This document shows positions 46,634-54,505 of a stretch of 64,000 nt of DNA, piece after piece. The position numbers and the translations under genes are program-made. The first letter of the stretch is position 1; the number at the start of each line of letters is the position of its first letter. The notes beneath the pieces are model-generated. The model was given only the letters and a program-made list of their open reading frames with translations, ran no database searches and was not told the origin of the DNA. Origin of the DNA: JAAUTT01 sp963846585 (lineage in GTDB: Bacteria > Bacteroidota > Bacteroidia > Bacteroidales > JAAUTT01); contig CAWJWO010000018.1 of NCBI GenBank assembly GCA_963846585.1, forward strand, positions 248,001-312,000. Reading direction: 5' to 3'.

Positions 46634-47800
46634 TTAAACAAACTTATGTTTGCTTTTAAAATTATTGATACAGAGTAAATAATAATTATATGTCTCCTCA
46701 GCTTTTTTCTGGATAGTGAAATTATTAACTTTTTTAATCGCATTATCGCTTAAGGTTTGAGCAAATACCTTTTCATGTAGTATCTTAATTACTGCATTAA
46801 CAATAGTATCAGGATCTTCAGGTTTAATCAATATCCCGTCTACACCATTATCAATTAGTTCAGGACCACTTCCATTTTCAGAATAAATTGTCGGACAACC
46901 ACATGCCATTGCTTCCATAGGAGCGATTGCAAAAGCTTCTGATAAAGAAGGGAATATAGCTAAAGCCGCCTTTCTATATTCTGATAACAGAGTATCTCTC
47001 GAAACATGTCCCTTAAAAACAATTTTATCTTTAAGATTTATGTTAACCTTATATTTAATTATGAATTCTCTCATAGATCCGTAGTTTTTATATGAACTAT
47101 CCTTACCATAAATTTCCAAAAGAAAATCTTCAAGTTTATCAGCAAGTATGTTCATTGCATTAATAAGGTTAATAATCCCTTTTTTCTCCATTAATGTACC
47201 ACTATAAACGATTTTTTTACTTAAATATTCTCTGGAATTAGTGTCAGTTTTATTTTCGATTAACTCTATTCCATTGTAGATAATTTTAAAATCTATGTTT
47301 ACTTTAAAAATAATATTCGTAATACTTGCCGTGTATTTAGATACGGCAATAAAATAATCAGCCCTTTTATAACTTAATTTTTCAAGTAAAAATGACACTT
47401 TATTAATCTTTTTCCCCGCTAAATAAGAAAAATACGAATTTGAACCATGCGATCGTATTACAAGTGGAATTTTTAATTTCCCCCAGAAAGCAAACCATCC
47501 CCGTGAATCGGGAGCCTCAACAAGGTCAATTTCCTTATTTAGTGCCCATTTTTTAACTATTTTATATTGTTTTATCCAGGCTACTATCCAACCAAATTTA
47601 CCGCCACTATCATGTAGCCTCCATACTTTAACTCCTTGATCCTCCTCATATTCTTTAGCTAAATATGATTTATAATATACTCCTATTACCCTGACTTCAT
47701 TCCCAAGTTTAACAAGATACCTGGCCGTTAATTGAGTGAACGTACCAATACCCCCATGCGGGCCTGAAGGATATTCAGGACAGATAAAACAAATTTTCAT
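46634..47800 (-). CDS. GT4-family glycosyltransferase
   Basis: I start at the ATG 47800 (MKICFICPEYPSGPHGG) since GGAAAGGGA precedes it; the upstream open frame adds seven unconvincing residues. The ~388-aa GT-B enzyme has the N-terminal SGPHGGIGTFTQLTARYL loop, ILVYSGTLMEKKGIINLI-like turn (KKIVYSGTLMEKKG) and the E-x7-E motif in SEAFAIAPMEAMACGCPT. Likely product: one step in surface polysaccharide assembly. It is the first gene of the minus-strand cluster, divergent from the flippase gene. Confidence 0.88.
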   Translation of the reverse strand: MKICFICPEYPSGPHGGIGTFTQLTARYLVKLGNEVRVIGVYYKSYLAKEYEEDQGVKVWRLHDSGGKFGWIVAWIKQYKIVKKWALNKEIDLVEAPDSRGWFAFWGKLKIPLVIRSHGSNSYFSYLAGKKINKVSFLLEKLSYKRADYFIAVSKYTASITNIIFKVNIDFKIIYNGIELIENKTDTNSREYLSKKIVYSGTLMEKKGIINLINAMNILADKLEDFLLEIYGKDSSYKNYGSMREFIIKYKVNINLKDKIVFKGHVSRDTLLSEYRKAALAIFPSLSEAFAIAPMEAMACGCPTIYSENGSGPELIDNGVDGILIKPEDPDTIVNAVIKILHEKVFAQTLSDNAIKKVNNFTIQKKAEETYNYYLLCINNFKSKHKFV

Positions 47801-47818
47801 AAAATGATCCCTTTCCTG

Positions 47819-47826
47819 CAAAAGTA
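47819..47826 (-). promoter_or_regulatory. Candidate -7 box for the glycan cluster
   Basis: On the minus strand TACTTTTG matches TAnnTTTG, ~20 bases before the glycosyltransferase ATG at 47800. No -33 partner seen. Confidence 0.4.
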
Positions 47827-47864
47827 TTTATTTTTAATTTACTTTTATTTTTTTGAAAAATGCA

Positions 47865-49346
47865 ATGATTGATAAAATTCGTGATTTAGGCAAACAAACT
47901 TTTTTTTACGGCCTGGGAAGTATTATCAATAAACTCTTAGGGTTTATTCTTATCCCGGTTTATCAAAGATACATTCCAATTGGCGATTTCGGTAATTTAG
48001 CTTATTTTGAAACCATTATTATATTTCTGACGGCTTTGTTAAATTTTGGAATTGCTCCGGCTCATCAGAGATTCTTCTATTCAGAACATGAAAATAAAAC
48101 ATATGGCGTTTATCTGTTTAATAATTTCTTTGGGTGCCTGTTTTTAGCTACAATAGCAATTTTACCTGTAGTGATTTTTTCAGGGGGGGTTTCATCTGTC
48201 ATTTGTAAAAGTTCTTTACAGGCATCAAATCTAACAACTACATTATTGATTGTAGTAGTAGAAGTTATTTACATAATTCCTCTTCAGGTACTTCAATATG
48301 AGCAGAAACCTTTACAATACCTGATATTCAATGTTATAAAATTAGTCATTACATTTAGTCTTACCATTTATCTGGTTCTTCACTACTCAATGGGAATTGA
48401 AGGCATATTATATGCACGGCTGGCAGGAGGAGTTATAACGGTATTAATTGCCTTTTTTGTTGTGGTATTGCCTCGTATTATTATAAAAATAAACCTTAAA
48501 TCTATTTATCAATCCATAGTATTTGGATTTTCTTATGTAATTTCAACATTGGGATATACACTTTTTTTGGTAAGCGACCGTTTTATGTTAGAGTGGTTAA
48601 GTACAAGTGTTCAGCTAGGTAAATATAGTTTTGGCTTTAAAATAGCTAATTTTATAAATATTATATTAGTCCAAACTATAGGAATGAGTTACTTCCCATC
48701 TGTTATGAGGAACGAAACAGTTAAAAACAATATCAGGTATTACCGTAAAATGCTCACTTACTATTGTTTTATTATTGCTTTCTTAATCCTTGTATTTTTA
48801 TTCTTTTACCAGGATATTTTATGGATTGTTGGCAGAAATAAAGAATATTGGGATGGCCTTAAAGTAGTACCTATATTATCGTTAAGTTTTATGGTAATGG
48901 GGATGAATTATTTTGTAGGAGTTGGTTTGTTTCTGAAAAATAAAACCAAATATTATCTGATTCCATCATTAAGCGCTTTACTTGTTAATATACTTTTGAA
49001 TATATGGTTAATACCTTCGCGGGGAATGATTGGTGCAGCATATTCAGTACTGGTCGCTCAAATTATTTATACGGGTTTATTAGCATACTTTTCAGGCAGG
49101 CAAATGAAAATAACTTATGAATGGAGTAAAATTTTACAGATTTTTAGTTTAGGAATTCTTATATTTATTATAATTCAATATTGTGGCATAAAAAATGTCT
49201 TATTGATTTCGGCATTTAAATTATTTATGCTTGCCTTGTTCCCACTAGTATTATACAAATTAAATTTTTTCGAAAAAATTGAAATTCAACGCCTTAAGGA
49301 AGGCATTGTAAAATCACTGGTCAGACTTAAGTTAAAAAGTGCTTAG
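47865..49346 (+). CDS. Polysaccharide flippase, Wzx-like
   Basis: The ~493-aa protein has about 14 hydrophobic segments and no signal peptide, the pattern of the MOP/Wzx exporter superfamily (GLGSIINKLLGFILIPVYQRYI, YARLAGGVITVLIAFFVV). It moves lipid-linked oligosaccharide units across the inner membrane. I use the ATG at 47865 rather than the upstream TTG at 47853. It diverges from the glycosyltransferase gene with less than 70 bases between them. Confidence 0.88.
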   Translation: MIDKIRDLGKQTFFYGLGSIINKLLGFILIPVYQRYIPIGDFGNLAYFETIIIFLTALLNFGIAPAHQRFFYSEHENKTYGVYLFNNFFGCLFLATIAILPVVIFSGGVSSVICKSSLQASNLTTTLLIVVVEVIYIIPLQVLQYEQKPLQYLIFNVIKLVITFSLTIYLVLHYSMGIEGILYARLAGGVITVLIAFFVVVLPRIIIKINLKSIYQSIVFGFSYVISTLGYTLFLVSDRFMLEWLSTSVQLGKYSFGFKIANFINIILVQTIGMSYFPSVMRNETVKNNIRYYRKMLTYYCFIIAFLILVFLFFYQDILWIVGRNKEYWDGLKVVPILSLSFMVMGMNYFVGVGLFLKNKTKYYLIPSLSALLVNILLNIWLIPSRGMIGAAYSVLVAQIIYTGLLAYFSGRQMKITYEWSKILQIFSLGILIFIIIQYCGIKNVLLISAFKLFMLALFPLVLYKLNFFEKIEIQRLKEGIVKSLVRLKLKSA

Positions 49347-49443
49347 TGCTTAGTGCTTAGTAATTAGTAATTAGTGCTGAGAAATTATTACTAAATCAAG
49401 TGATTATTGTTAACTTTTTACTTACGACTTACGACTTACGACG
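49338..49443. repeat. TGCTTAG, TAATTAG and ACTTACG heptamers after the flippase gene
   Basis: TGCTTAG occurs three times from 49338, TAATTAG twice, and then ACTTACG three times at 49419-49441, ending at the DUF2797 gene stop. The first repeat overlaps the last codons of the flippase gene. Confidence 0.75.
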
Positions 49444-49447
49444 TCAA

Positions 49448-50248
49448 TTAATAGTCCAGTTGCACGTCATACCCGCCGAATTTCCTTATATTAATTACAT
49501 TTCCTCCTTCAAAAATCAGGTACTGCCCTTTTATTCCAATTAACTTTCCTTTAACCAACGGTTGTTTGTCAAAACTTAAACTTGCAATTTTTTTCTCAAC
49601 TTCGATATAAGGATAGTTAAGCTCTAGTACATCATTATCCGGGGAAAGGAATCCAATAGAATCCTGAGGCATCAGTAGACTAACCTTTTTCTTCTCATCC
49701 ACTAACGAAACTGTATTGTCAGTTATATTCCTCAGCATATCTCTCCAGTTTGTTTTATCTGTAAGATGGTGCTTTAGAGCTACTTCAATAATTCCAGCCT
49801 GATATCTGTTATTTGTCTTTGCAAGTTTTATTGTTTTCCATGCACCCTGATCTATCCAACGAGTCGGAATTTGAGAAAGCCTGGTTACGCCAACTTTTAC
49901 CTGGTTAGTCAGGGCCAGGTAAACAATATGGTCCTGCAGGCAATTTTCCAATGCATAATCCATATCACGGGCAATACCTTCATGTGCCCTGCATTTCTCA
50001 GGGTTTAAAACACATTCTTCAGTTTCCGGAATTGACACATAACAAGGATAACAATATCCCTGGGCAAATGATTTACTGGTCAAACCTCCGCAGTTCAGGC
50101 AATGAATCTGGCCCAACCATGTTAATGAGATTTGATGACCTATTAAATCATTCATATATACTCTTCCATTTCCAATAGGCAAATGATATTGTATCGGATT
50201 GGTAAATACTGAGATCATTTTTGATATCGGCCCGGTATGCTGCATCAA
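49448..50248 (-). CDS. DUF2797 zinc-finger-like protein
   Basis: The 266-aa protein matches what I remember of DUF2797: a cysteine cluster CLNCGG...CYPCY near residues 48-70, EECVLNPEKCRAHEG, and VYLALTNQVKVGVTR...RWIDQGAW, resembling the GIY-YIG nuclease core pattern. A treble-clef zinc site followed by a GIY-YIG-like fold is plausible. No biochemical role is known to me. It is a single minus-strand gene next to tRNA-Gln, with an AT-rich leader. Confidence 0.8.
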   Translation of the reverse strand: MMQHTGPISKMISVFTNPIQYHLPIGNGRVYMNDLIGHQISLTWLGQIHCLNCGGLTSKSFAQGYCYPCYVSIPETEECVLNPEKCRAHEGIARDMDYALENCLQDHIVYLALTNQVKVGVTRLSQIPTRWIDQGAWKTIKLAKTNNRYQAGIIEVALKHHLTDKTNWRDMLRNITDNTVSLVDEKKKVSLLMPQDSIGFLSPDNDVLELNYPYIEVEKKIASLSFDKQPLVKGKLIGIKGQYLIFEGGNVINIRKFGGYDVQLDY

Positions 50249-50270
50249 AAAATAATTTAGGTTTAACTTT

Positions 50271-50278
50271 CAAAGTTA
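50271..50278 (-). promoter_or_regulatory. Candidate -7 box for the DUF2797 gene
   Basis: TAACTTTG on the minus strand, ~25 bases before the start codon, matches TAnnTTTG. No -33 element identified. Confidence 0.4.
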
Positions 50279-50384
50279 GGATTTTCAACTAAAAGTGAAA
50301 ATATAATATTAAAGTTATTGATAAATTAATTTGTTTCTTAAAGAAAAATATGTCAGTGAATAGTTAAGAGCCGGAATAATTTTT

Positions 50385-50392
50385 TATTTTTG
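50385..50392 (+). promoter_or_regulatory. Candidate -7 box for tRNA-Gln
   Basis: TATTTTTG matches TAnnTTTG ~87 bases before tRNA-Gln. The leader in between has GGGGCCC and GGTGCCC blocks that could be structured. Confidence 0.35.
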
Positions 50393-50478
50393 CACCTCCA
50401 AATTAAAGGCATCTCTATAAACCTCAAATCCGGGGCCCAACAAAAAAATTGAGATTTTTAGCGGTGCCCGAAAGACAC

Positions 50479-50549
50479 TGACCTATGGTGTAATGGTAGC
50501 ACAGCAGTTTTTGGAGCTGTTAGTCCAGGTTCGAATCCTAGTAGGTCAA
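50479..50549 (+). tRNA. tRNA-Gln (anticodon TTG)
   Basis: A 71-base cloverleaf. The acceptor TGACCTA pairs with TAGGTCA, followed by discriminator A. The anticodon loop TTTTGGA gives TTG, reading CAA. The T arm contains GGTTCGAATCC. It is the left edge of an accessory region with repeats and toxin-antitoxin modules. Confidence 0.95.
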
Positions 50550-50563
50550 CGCTAATTTCTTCA

Positions 50564-50587
50564 TTTCTTTTTGCGCACAAAAAGAAA
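50564..50587. terminator. Hairpin after tRNA-Gln
   Basis: TTTCTTTTTG at 50564-50573 pairs with CAAAAAGAAA at 50578-50587 around a CGCA tetraloop. It may end the tRNA transcript, though the tail is not T-rich, so it may be part of the palindromic element cluster instead. Confidence 0.55.
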
Positions 50588-50720
50588 CGAAGCAAAGACC
50601 CTTCGACCGCGCTCAGGGTCCGATGCTTGGCCGCGGAAACGCGCTCCGGCTGCGCCTTCGCTTGAACGGCCCGCAGCCAGAATGGAATTAAACCCCTACA
50701 CCTTAAAAGGGGATAATTGA
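50588..50720. other. GC-rich non-coding stretch
   Basis: This segment is clearly richer in G and C than the rest of the window (CGACCGCGCTCAGGGTC, GGCCGCGGAAACGCGCTCC). It ends with a small CCCCTACACCTTAAAAGGGG palindrome. No gene is supported. I recall similar GC-rich repeats after tRNA genes in Bacteroidota. Confidence 0.5.
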
Positions 50721-50787
50721 ATATCTGATAGTTGAAATATTTGTTATAAAAGAATTTAACATTGGCAAGAAGAAGATCGCCTTAGAG

Positions 50788-50899
50788 AAAATGCGTTAAA
50801 AAAATCGTGTAATGAAGCGTCTAAAACCGGCGCTGTTTGAGAGTCCGAAGGACTCGAGCTCGGCGGTTTTAGCGCAATGCAACGATTTTTTAGCATTTT
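50788..50899. repeat. Three-level nested palindrome
   Basis: The outer arms (AAAATGCGTTAAAAAAATCG from 50788, CGATTTTTTAGCATTTT to 50899) enclose TAAAACCGGCGCT / GGCGGTTTTAGCGC and an inner GAGTCC-gaa-GGACTC hairpin at 50841-50855. No reading frame of interest crosses it. It could be a structured RNA or a mobile palindromic element. Confidence 0.7.
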
Positions 50900-50922
50900 A
50901 TCGAAAGCGGTGACTTTTTCTG

Positions 50923-50979
50923 CATACTCTTTTGTGTCGCAGACAAAAGAGTATGTGGGGTTTGGGGCAAAGCCCCAAA
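50923..50979. repeat. Two adjacent hairpins
   Basis: CATACTCTTTTGT (50923-50935) pairs with ACAAAAGAGTATG (50943-50955), and TTTGGGGC (50961-50968) pairs with GCCCCAAA (50972-50979). Together with the upstream palindrome they make a ~200-base region dominated by secondary structure. Confidence 0.7.
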
Positions 50980-51277
50980 ATCTGGTTAATCAAATGTTTT
51001 TTCTTGCAATACCAGGAAAACTTTTTGATCGAATAACTTTATTTTTCTTTTGTCCCTTTTTTGATCGCAATAAAGAAACCAAAAAACTCTTTGACTGTGG
51101 GAAGGTCAGCCATAAAGGTAACCATGACGAAAGCGCCCCACCGATATAGTAAACTATTTATGCCTTTGGACATTTCGAAGATTAGTTCATGCCAGGAATA
51201 ATTTATTAAATGTAAATTTTTTAGGAGGAGTCATTTTTTTATTCACTTAGAATTGTAATTTTGTACAAACCATTGAT
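50980..51277. other. Non-coding remainder before the MNT gene
   Basis: An open frame of 90 codons crosses 50877-51149, but it runs through the hairpins, has no start context and has unlikely composition, so I do not call it. I see no RNA gene or promoter here with confidence. Confidence 0.5.
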
Positions 51278-51544
51278 ATGCAAAGTATAATTATAAATAA
51301 TATGGATAAAATAAAAACATTATGTATGCTTCATAATGTTAAAACATTATTTGCTTTTGGTTCAGTATGTACTGATAAATTTAATGATAATAGTGATATT
51401 GATTTGTTAATTTCATTTCAGCCTATGGATTATGGAGATTATGCCGATACTTATTTTGATCTGGCTGATAAATTTGAAAAATTATTTAAAAGACCCGTTG
51501 ATTTAGTTACGGAAAAATCTTTATCAAACCCATATTTTTTATAG
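51278..51544 (+). CDS. Minimal nucleotidyltransferase, MntA-like antitoxin
   Basis: The 88-aa protein has the minimal nucleotidyltransferase core: FAFGSV (Gly28-Ser29) and the metal-binding pair Asp40/Asp42 in NSDIDLLISF. In type VII toxin-antitoxin systems such proteins AMPylate and silence a HEPN (HepT) toxin. The next gene is the matching HepT, but it is broken, so this antitoxin is probably orphaned. The frame is complete, ending 30 bases before the HepT remnant. Confidence 0.82.
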   Translation: MQSIIINNMDKIKTLCMLHNVKTLFAFGSVCTDKFNDNSDIDLLISFQPMDYGDYADTYFDLADKFEKLFKRPVDLVTEKSLSNPYFL

Positions 51545-51574
51545 ATTCTGTTAACCAGACAAAGGCTTTACTTT

Positions 51575-51742
51575 ATGGATAATGAAATAAGAAAATATTT
51601 GTTTGATATTCAAGATTCTATTGATTCTATTGAAAAATATTTAGAGGAAAAACATGATTTTAATGTATATATAAGAGATAAGATGTTGCGCCGTGCTGTT
51701 TAGCGTGAATTCGAGATAATTGGTGAAGCAATGAGTAATTAA
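51575..51742 (+). pseudogene. HepT-like HEPN toxin remnant
   Basis: The frame from the ATG at 51575 reads MDNEIRKYLFDIQDSIDSIE...YIRDKMLRRAV, then a TAG at 51701-51703, then REFEIIGEAMSN and a TAA at 51740-51742. This is the N-terminal half of the DUF86/HepT family, interrupted by a stop and cut off before the RX4-6H active site. It follows the MntA-like gene in the usual order. No open continuation is seen downstream, where a palindromic repeat begins at 51803. Confidence 0.8.
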
Positions 51743-51802
51743 TTTTCTTGAATTAATGTCAGTTATATCTAATTCACTTAAATTTTCAATAATAGGTATA
51801 AA

Positions 51803-51953
51803 TGTCTGAACTGGGATTTGTGGGATTTTTTGGATGATGTGATTAAAAATTGAGGAAATGAATTATGTGTTTCACCGTTTAACCAATAAAAAGTTTATAC
51901 CCTGATCATTAAATCCCAAGAATCCTTTAATCCCACAAATCCCAGTTCAGACA
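51803..51953. repeat. Palindromic element, full copy
   Basis: It begins with TGTCTGAACTGGGATTTGTG and ends with the complementary CACAAATCCCAGTTCAGACA, with CTTTAATC-type words inside. The right half (51869-51953) is repeated at 52872-52954. I recall closely similar palindromes as dispersed repeats in Bacteroidota and cyanobacteria. It lies between the broken HepT gene and the intact HEPN/MNT pair. Confidence 0.85.
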
Positions 51954-52057
51954 AATGAAAAAATCTATTACTGAGCAAATAAAGAAGATATTTCAAGTAT
52001 AATTCTTTCCAAAAATTTGTCATCAAAAAATTGTATATTTACCTAAATTTAAATGCA

Positions 52058-52465
52058 ATGACTGATGGAATTGAAAATTTAGATGTTGAAAAAATAGTAA
52101 AGCATTGGATTGATACTTCAGAAGAAGATTTTAAAACTATGCTAAGTTTATATGATTCAAAATCATATAAATGGGCATTGTTTTTAGGGCATATTTCAGT
52201 TGAAAAATTACTAAAAGCTGTGTATGTAAATAAATATAAAAAGCATGCTCCCTTTATTCATAATCTATATAGATTAGCAGAGTTAAGCAATATCGAAATG
52301 TCAGAAGCACAATCTGATTTGCTGGATAAAGTTACCACTTTTAACCTTAATGCCCGTTATGACGATTATAAAAGTGAGTTTTATTTATTGTGTACTCTTG
52401 ATTTTACAAAGGAATGGATAGAAAAAATTAAAATTCTACGCTCATGGATAATACAAATGCTATAA
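52058..52465 (+). CDS. HEPN-domain protein, candidate toxin
   Basis: I start at the ATG 52058 (MTDGIENLDVEKIVKHW). The ~135-aa helical protein has the HEPN family patterns GHISVEKLLKAVYV and NARYDDYKSEF. HEPN proteins are often RNases paired with nucleotidyltransferase antitoxins. However the canonical R-x4-6-H motif is not visible, so it may not cut RNA or may use other residues. It overlaps the next gene (MNT) by 22 bases, which is typical of toxin-antitoxin pairs. Confidence 0.8.
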   Translation: MTDGIENLDVEKIVKHWIDTSEEDFKTMLSLYDSKSYKWALFLGHISVEKLLKAVYVNKYKKHAPFIHNLYRLAELSNIEMSEAQSDLLDKVTTFNLNARYDDYKSEFYLLCTLDFTKEWIEKIKILRSWIIQML

Positions 52466-52767
52466 TTGTTGCGCAAAAATTTGCCGGTGTTGTGAAAGAA
52501 AATTATAATTATATCAAAGTTATTCTTTTTGGGTCTTACGCGAAAGGAAATTTTAATGAGGATAGCGATATTGATATTGCCGTTGTTTTTAATGATTACT
52601 ATAATTTAATTGATATGCAACTCGAATTGATGCGACTGAGAAGGAAAATTGATAGCAGAATTGAGCCTCATCCTTTTAGAGAAAGAGATTTTAATTTGTC
52701 TAATCCGATTGCAAATGAAATAATAAAATATGGTCAGGAAATAAAACTTAACGGTTCCAAATCGTAA
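52444..52767 (+). CDS. Nucleotidyltransferase-domain antitoxin partner
   Basis: The 107-aa protein has the MNT core GSYAKGNFNEDSDIDIAVVF with Gly30-Ser31 and Asp42/Asp44. It overlaps the HEPN gene, so the two form one translational unit; the order (HEPN first) is opposite to the broken MntA/HepT pair upstream. In such systems it would neutralise the HEPN protein, possibly by nucleotide transfer. The pair is bracketed by two copies of an ~82-base palindromic repeat. Confidence 0.85.
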   Translation: MDNTNAIIVAQKFAGVVKENYNYIKVILFGSYAKGNFNEDSDIDIAVVFNDYYNLIDMQLELMRLRRKIDSRIEPHPFRERDFNLSNPIANEIIKYGQEIKLNGSKS

Positions 52768-52871
52768 AGACAATTATATGAACATTTTAATTTTTGGTTA
52801 ATTATTGATAATTCAACAACCCCTTAACAGTTCGTTGCTAAAGGATATAAAACATATAGAATTATATTGGA

Positions 52872-52954
52872 GTTTCACCGCTTTACCAATAAAAGTTTAA
52901 TCCCTGATTATAAAATCCCAAAATCCTTTAGTCCCACAAATCCCAGTTCAGACA
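52872..52954. repeat. Palindromic element, right-half copy
   Basis: About 82 bases from TTTCACCG to GTTCAGACA match 51869-51953 with a few differences and one or two small gaps, in the same direction. It sits just after the HEPN/MNT pair, next to the stop codon of the next gene on the minus strand. Confidence 0.85.
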
Positions 52955-52958
52955 GAAT

Positions 52959-53579
52959 TCATCCCTTATTTCTGTATTTATTCAATTCGGTAAGATGTTG
53001 CCTGGAAAGTTCCTCTTCGCGTTTAAGAGCACGTTTTCGGAAAGCATCATATTCATCCTGAAGTTCTTTATGTGAAGTTTTAGTTTGAACAGTCACAATA
53101 TGACTGTGTTTATATAACACGAATAATACCAGCAGAGTAAGTACTAAAATGCCAATCAGTGACCACATCAGTGTATTATAGTAGTTTTTACTCATAGAAA
53201 TCCCAATCCATGAAATCGACCCTTTTTCTTTTGTGACCTTTGTAAGGCCTTTGTTCAGTATTGTTACCAGCGATTGCAGGGAATCGGCTTCTTTTGATTT
53301 CAGGTTTATCAGGGTTTTAAAATCAAGGTTTTGCTGCCTGACTAATTTTATCGTATCTAAAACTCTTGATTTTACTATGTAAAGCCAATTTTGCTTAACC
53401 ATCCTGAATTCTGCATCCGGAGTTGATTTTAGGATCATATAATCAAATTGGGTTTTGATCGTTCCCGTATTCCAGGGAGGAGGTGCTTCTTCCGTTTGAA
53501 CCTGAGCCTTAATAAGGATTCCCGGAATTATAAAAAACATGCACATCCAAAATGCCAACCGGTATTTAGTATTTTTCAT
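52959..53579 (-). CDS. Exported protein with one membrane span and coiled coil
   Basis: The 206-aa product has a signal peptide (to about residue 26, before QVQTEEAPPP). The middle contains helical segments with heptad-like spacing (KEADSLQSLVTILNKGL). One membrane span is at about residues 134-160 (WSLIGILVLTLLVLFVLY). The C-terminus is a charged coiled coil (HKELQDEYDAFRKRALKREEELSRQ). I recall similar Bacteroidota proteins that are sometimes mislabelled as tRNA methyltransferase; nothing of that enzyme is seen here. Function unknown. Confidence 0.7.
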   Translation of the reverse strand: MKNTKYRLAFWMCMFFIIPGILIKAQVQTEEAPPPWNTGTIKTQFDYMILKSTPDAEFRMVKQNWLYIVKSRVLDTIKLVRQQNLDFKTLINLKSKEADSLQSLVTILNKGLTKVTKEKGSISWIGISMSKNYYNTLMWSLIGILVLTLLVLFVLYKHSHIVTVQTKTSHKELQDEYDAFRKRALKREEELSRQHLTELNKYRNKG

Positions 53580-53691
53580 GTGTTTTAATTGATTAAATTA
53601 ATACCTGAATTATTAACGGAATCTGTGATCAAATATTATTTATATTCCTAACATGCCGGGCAAAGTATTGGTTACACAGTTGAAGTAAAAC

Positions 53692-54132
53692 TTATTTTTC
53701 GTCATATGTTCCATTTGAATACGGGCCAACAACCATAATTTTATTAGTATCAGGCATATGAACAATTTCCGGCACATTGATAGCATCAAAATCAATATAA
53801 ACAAGTTTTTCTGTTGCTGAAGCGTTACGAATGACATGAGCCCCATCCTTTCCGGTAGGAAATGTAATTATATCCCCTGCTTTCAGGTTAATATCACCTT
53901 TAGATGTACGGACAATGGCTGTGCCACTAATGATGTAAAACACTTCCTCATTCATTTCATGATAATGATAGCTGAATGCCTGGTTTCCTGGTTCAACTTC
54001 TACAAAGCTGACGCGGCATTTGGTAGCTTCAGCCCTTGGAATTACTGATTTTACGATAAATTCATTTCCGGCACCCCTGTTTATTTTTTCACCTTCTATT
54101 GAATTCAGGTTTTTTACAACTAGTTCTTTCAT
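53692..54132 (-). CDS. Cupin-domain protein
   Basis: The 146-aa cytoplasmic protein has the two cupin motifs: FSYHYHEMNEEVFYIISG (about residues 55-72) with the His, His and Glu metal ligands, and GDIITFPTGKDGAHVIRN with the second-motif histidine. Cupins of this size often are sugar isomerases, dioxygenase-like or simple binding proteins; no subtype is clear. It stands alone, between an exported protein and the ParDE module. Confidence 0.82.
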   Translation of the reverse strand: MKELVVKNLNSIEGEKINRGAGNEFIVKSVIPRAEATKCRVSFVEVEPGNQAFSYHYHEMNEEVFYIISGTAIVRTSKGDINLKAGDIITFPTGKDGAHVIRNASATEKLVYIDFDAINVPEIVHMPDTNKIMVVGPYSNGTYDEK

Positions 54133-54205
54133 GGTTTTTCCTCCAAAATATAATTAATTCAATGTAAAGTTAAAGTTCTGAAGATAACAATGTCTTGTGG
54201 GGTTA

Positions 54206-54505
54206 TTATTCTTTTACTCTATTCTTTAAATCCATTTGTTCATGGAGAATTCTTGTAATTTCTACCTCATTTTCTTCAACCTTGCGATAAAAAATGATGT
54301 GCCTTCCTGATCTAAATCCTAATAAGTTTTCCGTTACTCCTGAATAATTTTTACCCAAATTAGGGTTATCCGCAATTTCGTTGAAATTATCTACAAGCAT
54401 ATAATAATATTTGTCTGCTTGTTTTTCAGACCATTTGTCAAATGTGTAATTCCAAATCAGAGTTAAATCATCTACTGCTTTATTTGTTAACTTATACTTA
54501 GCCAT
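54206..54505 (-). CDS. ParE/RelE-family toxin
   Basis: The 99-aa protein shows the ParE fold pattern: LTNKAVDDLTLIWNYTFDKWSEKQADKYY, PNLGKNYSGVTENLLGFRSGRHIIFYRKVEENEVEITRILHEQMDL. ParE-type toxins poison DNA gyrase, while RelE-types cut mRNA; the sequence favours ParE. It overlaps the antitoxin gene by 8 bases. The basic residues of the active face are present. Confidence 0.85.
   Translation of the reverse strand: MAKYKLTNKAVDDLTLIWNYTFDKWSEKQADKYYYMLVDNFNEIADNPNLGKNYSGVTENLLGFRSGRHIIFYRKVEENEVEITRILHEQMDLKNRVKE

Noticed and set aside
50401..50478. GGGGCCC/GGTGCCC leader before tRNA-Gln considered as a riboswitch
   Set aside because: No known aptamer pattern could be recognised, and a tRNA leader is an unlikely place.
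50877..51149. Open frame of 90 codons after tRNA-Gln
   Set aside because: It runs through two strong hairpins, has odd composition and no ribosome-binding site; it is best explained as non-coding palindromic repeat sequence.
52959..53579. tRNA (guanine-N1)-methyltransferase label remembered for similar proteins
   Set aside because: The protein has a signal peptide, one membrane span and coiled coil and none of the TrmD motifs.
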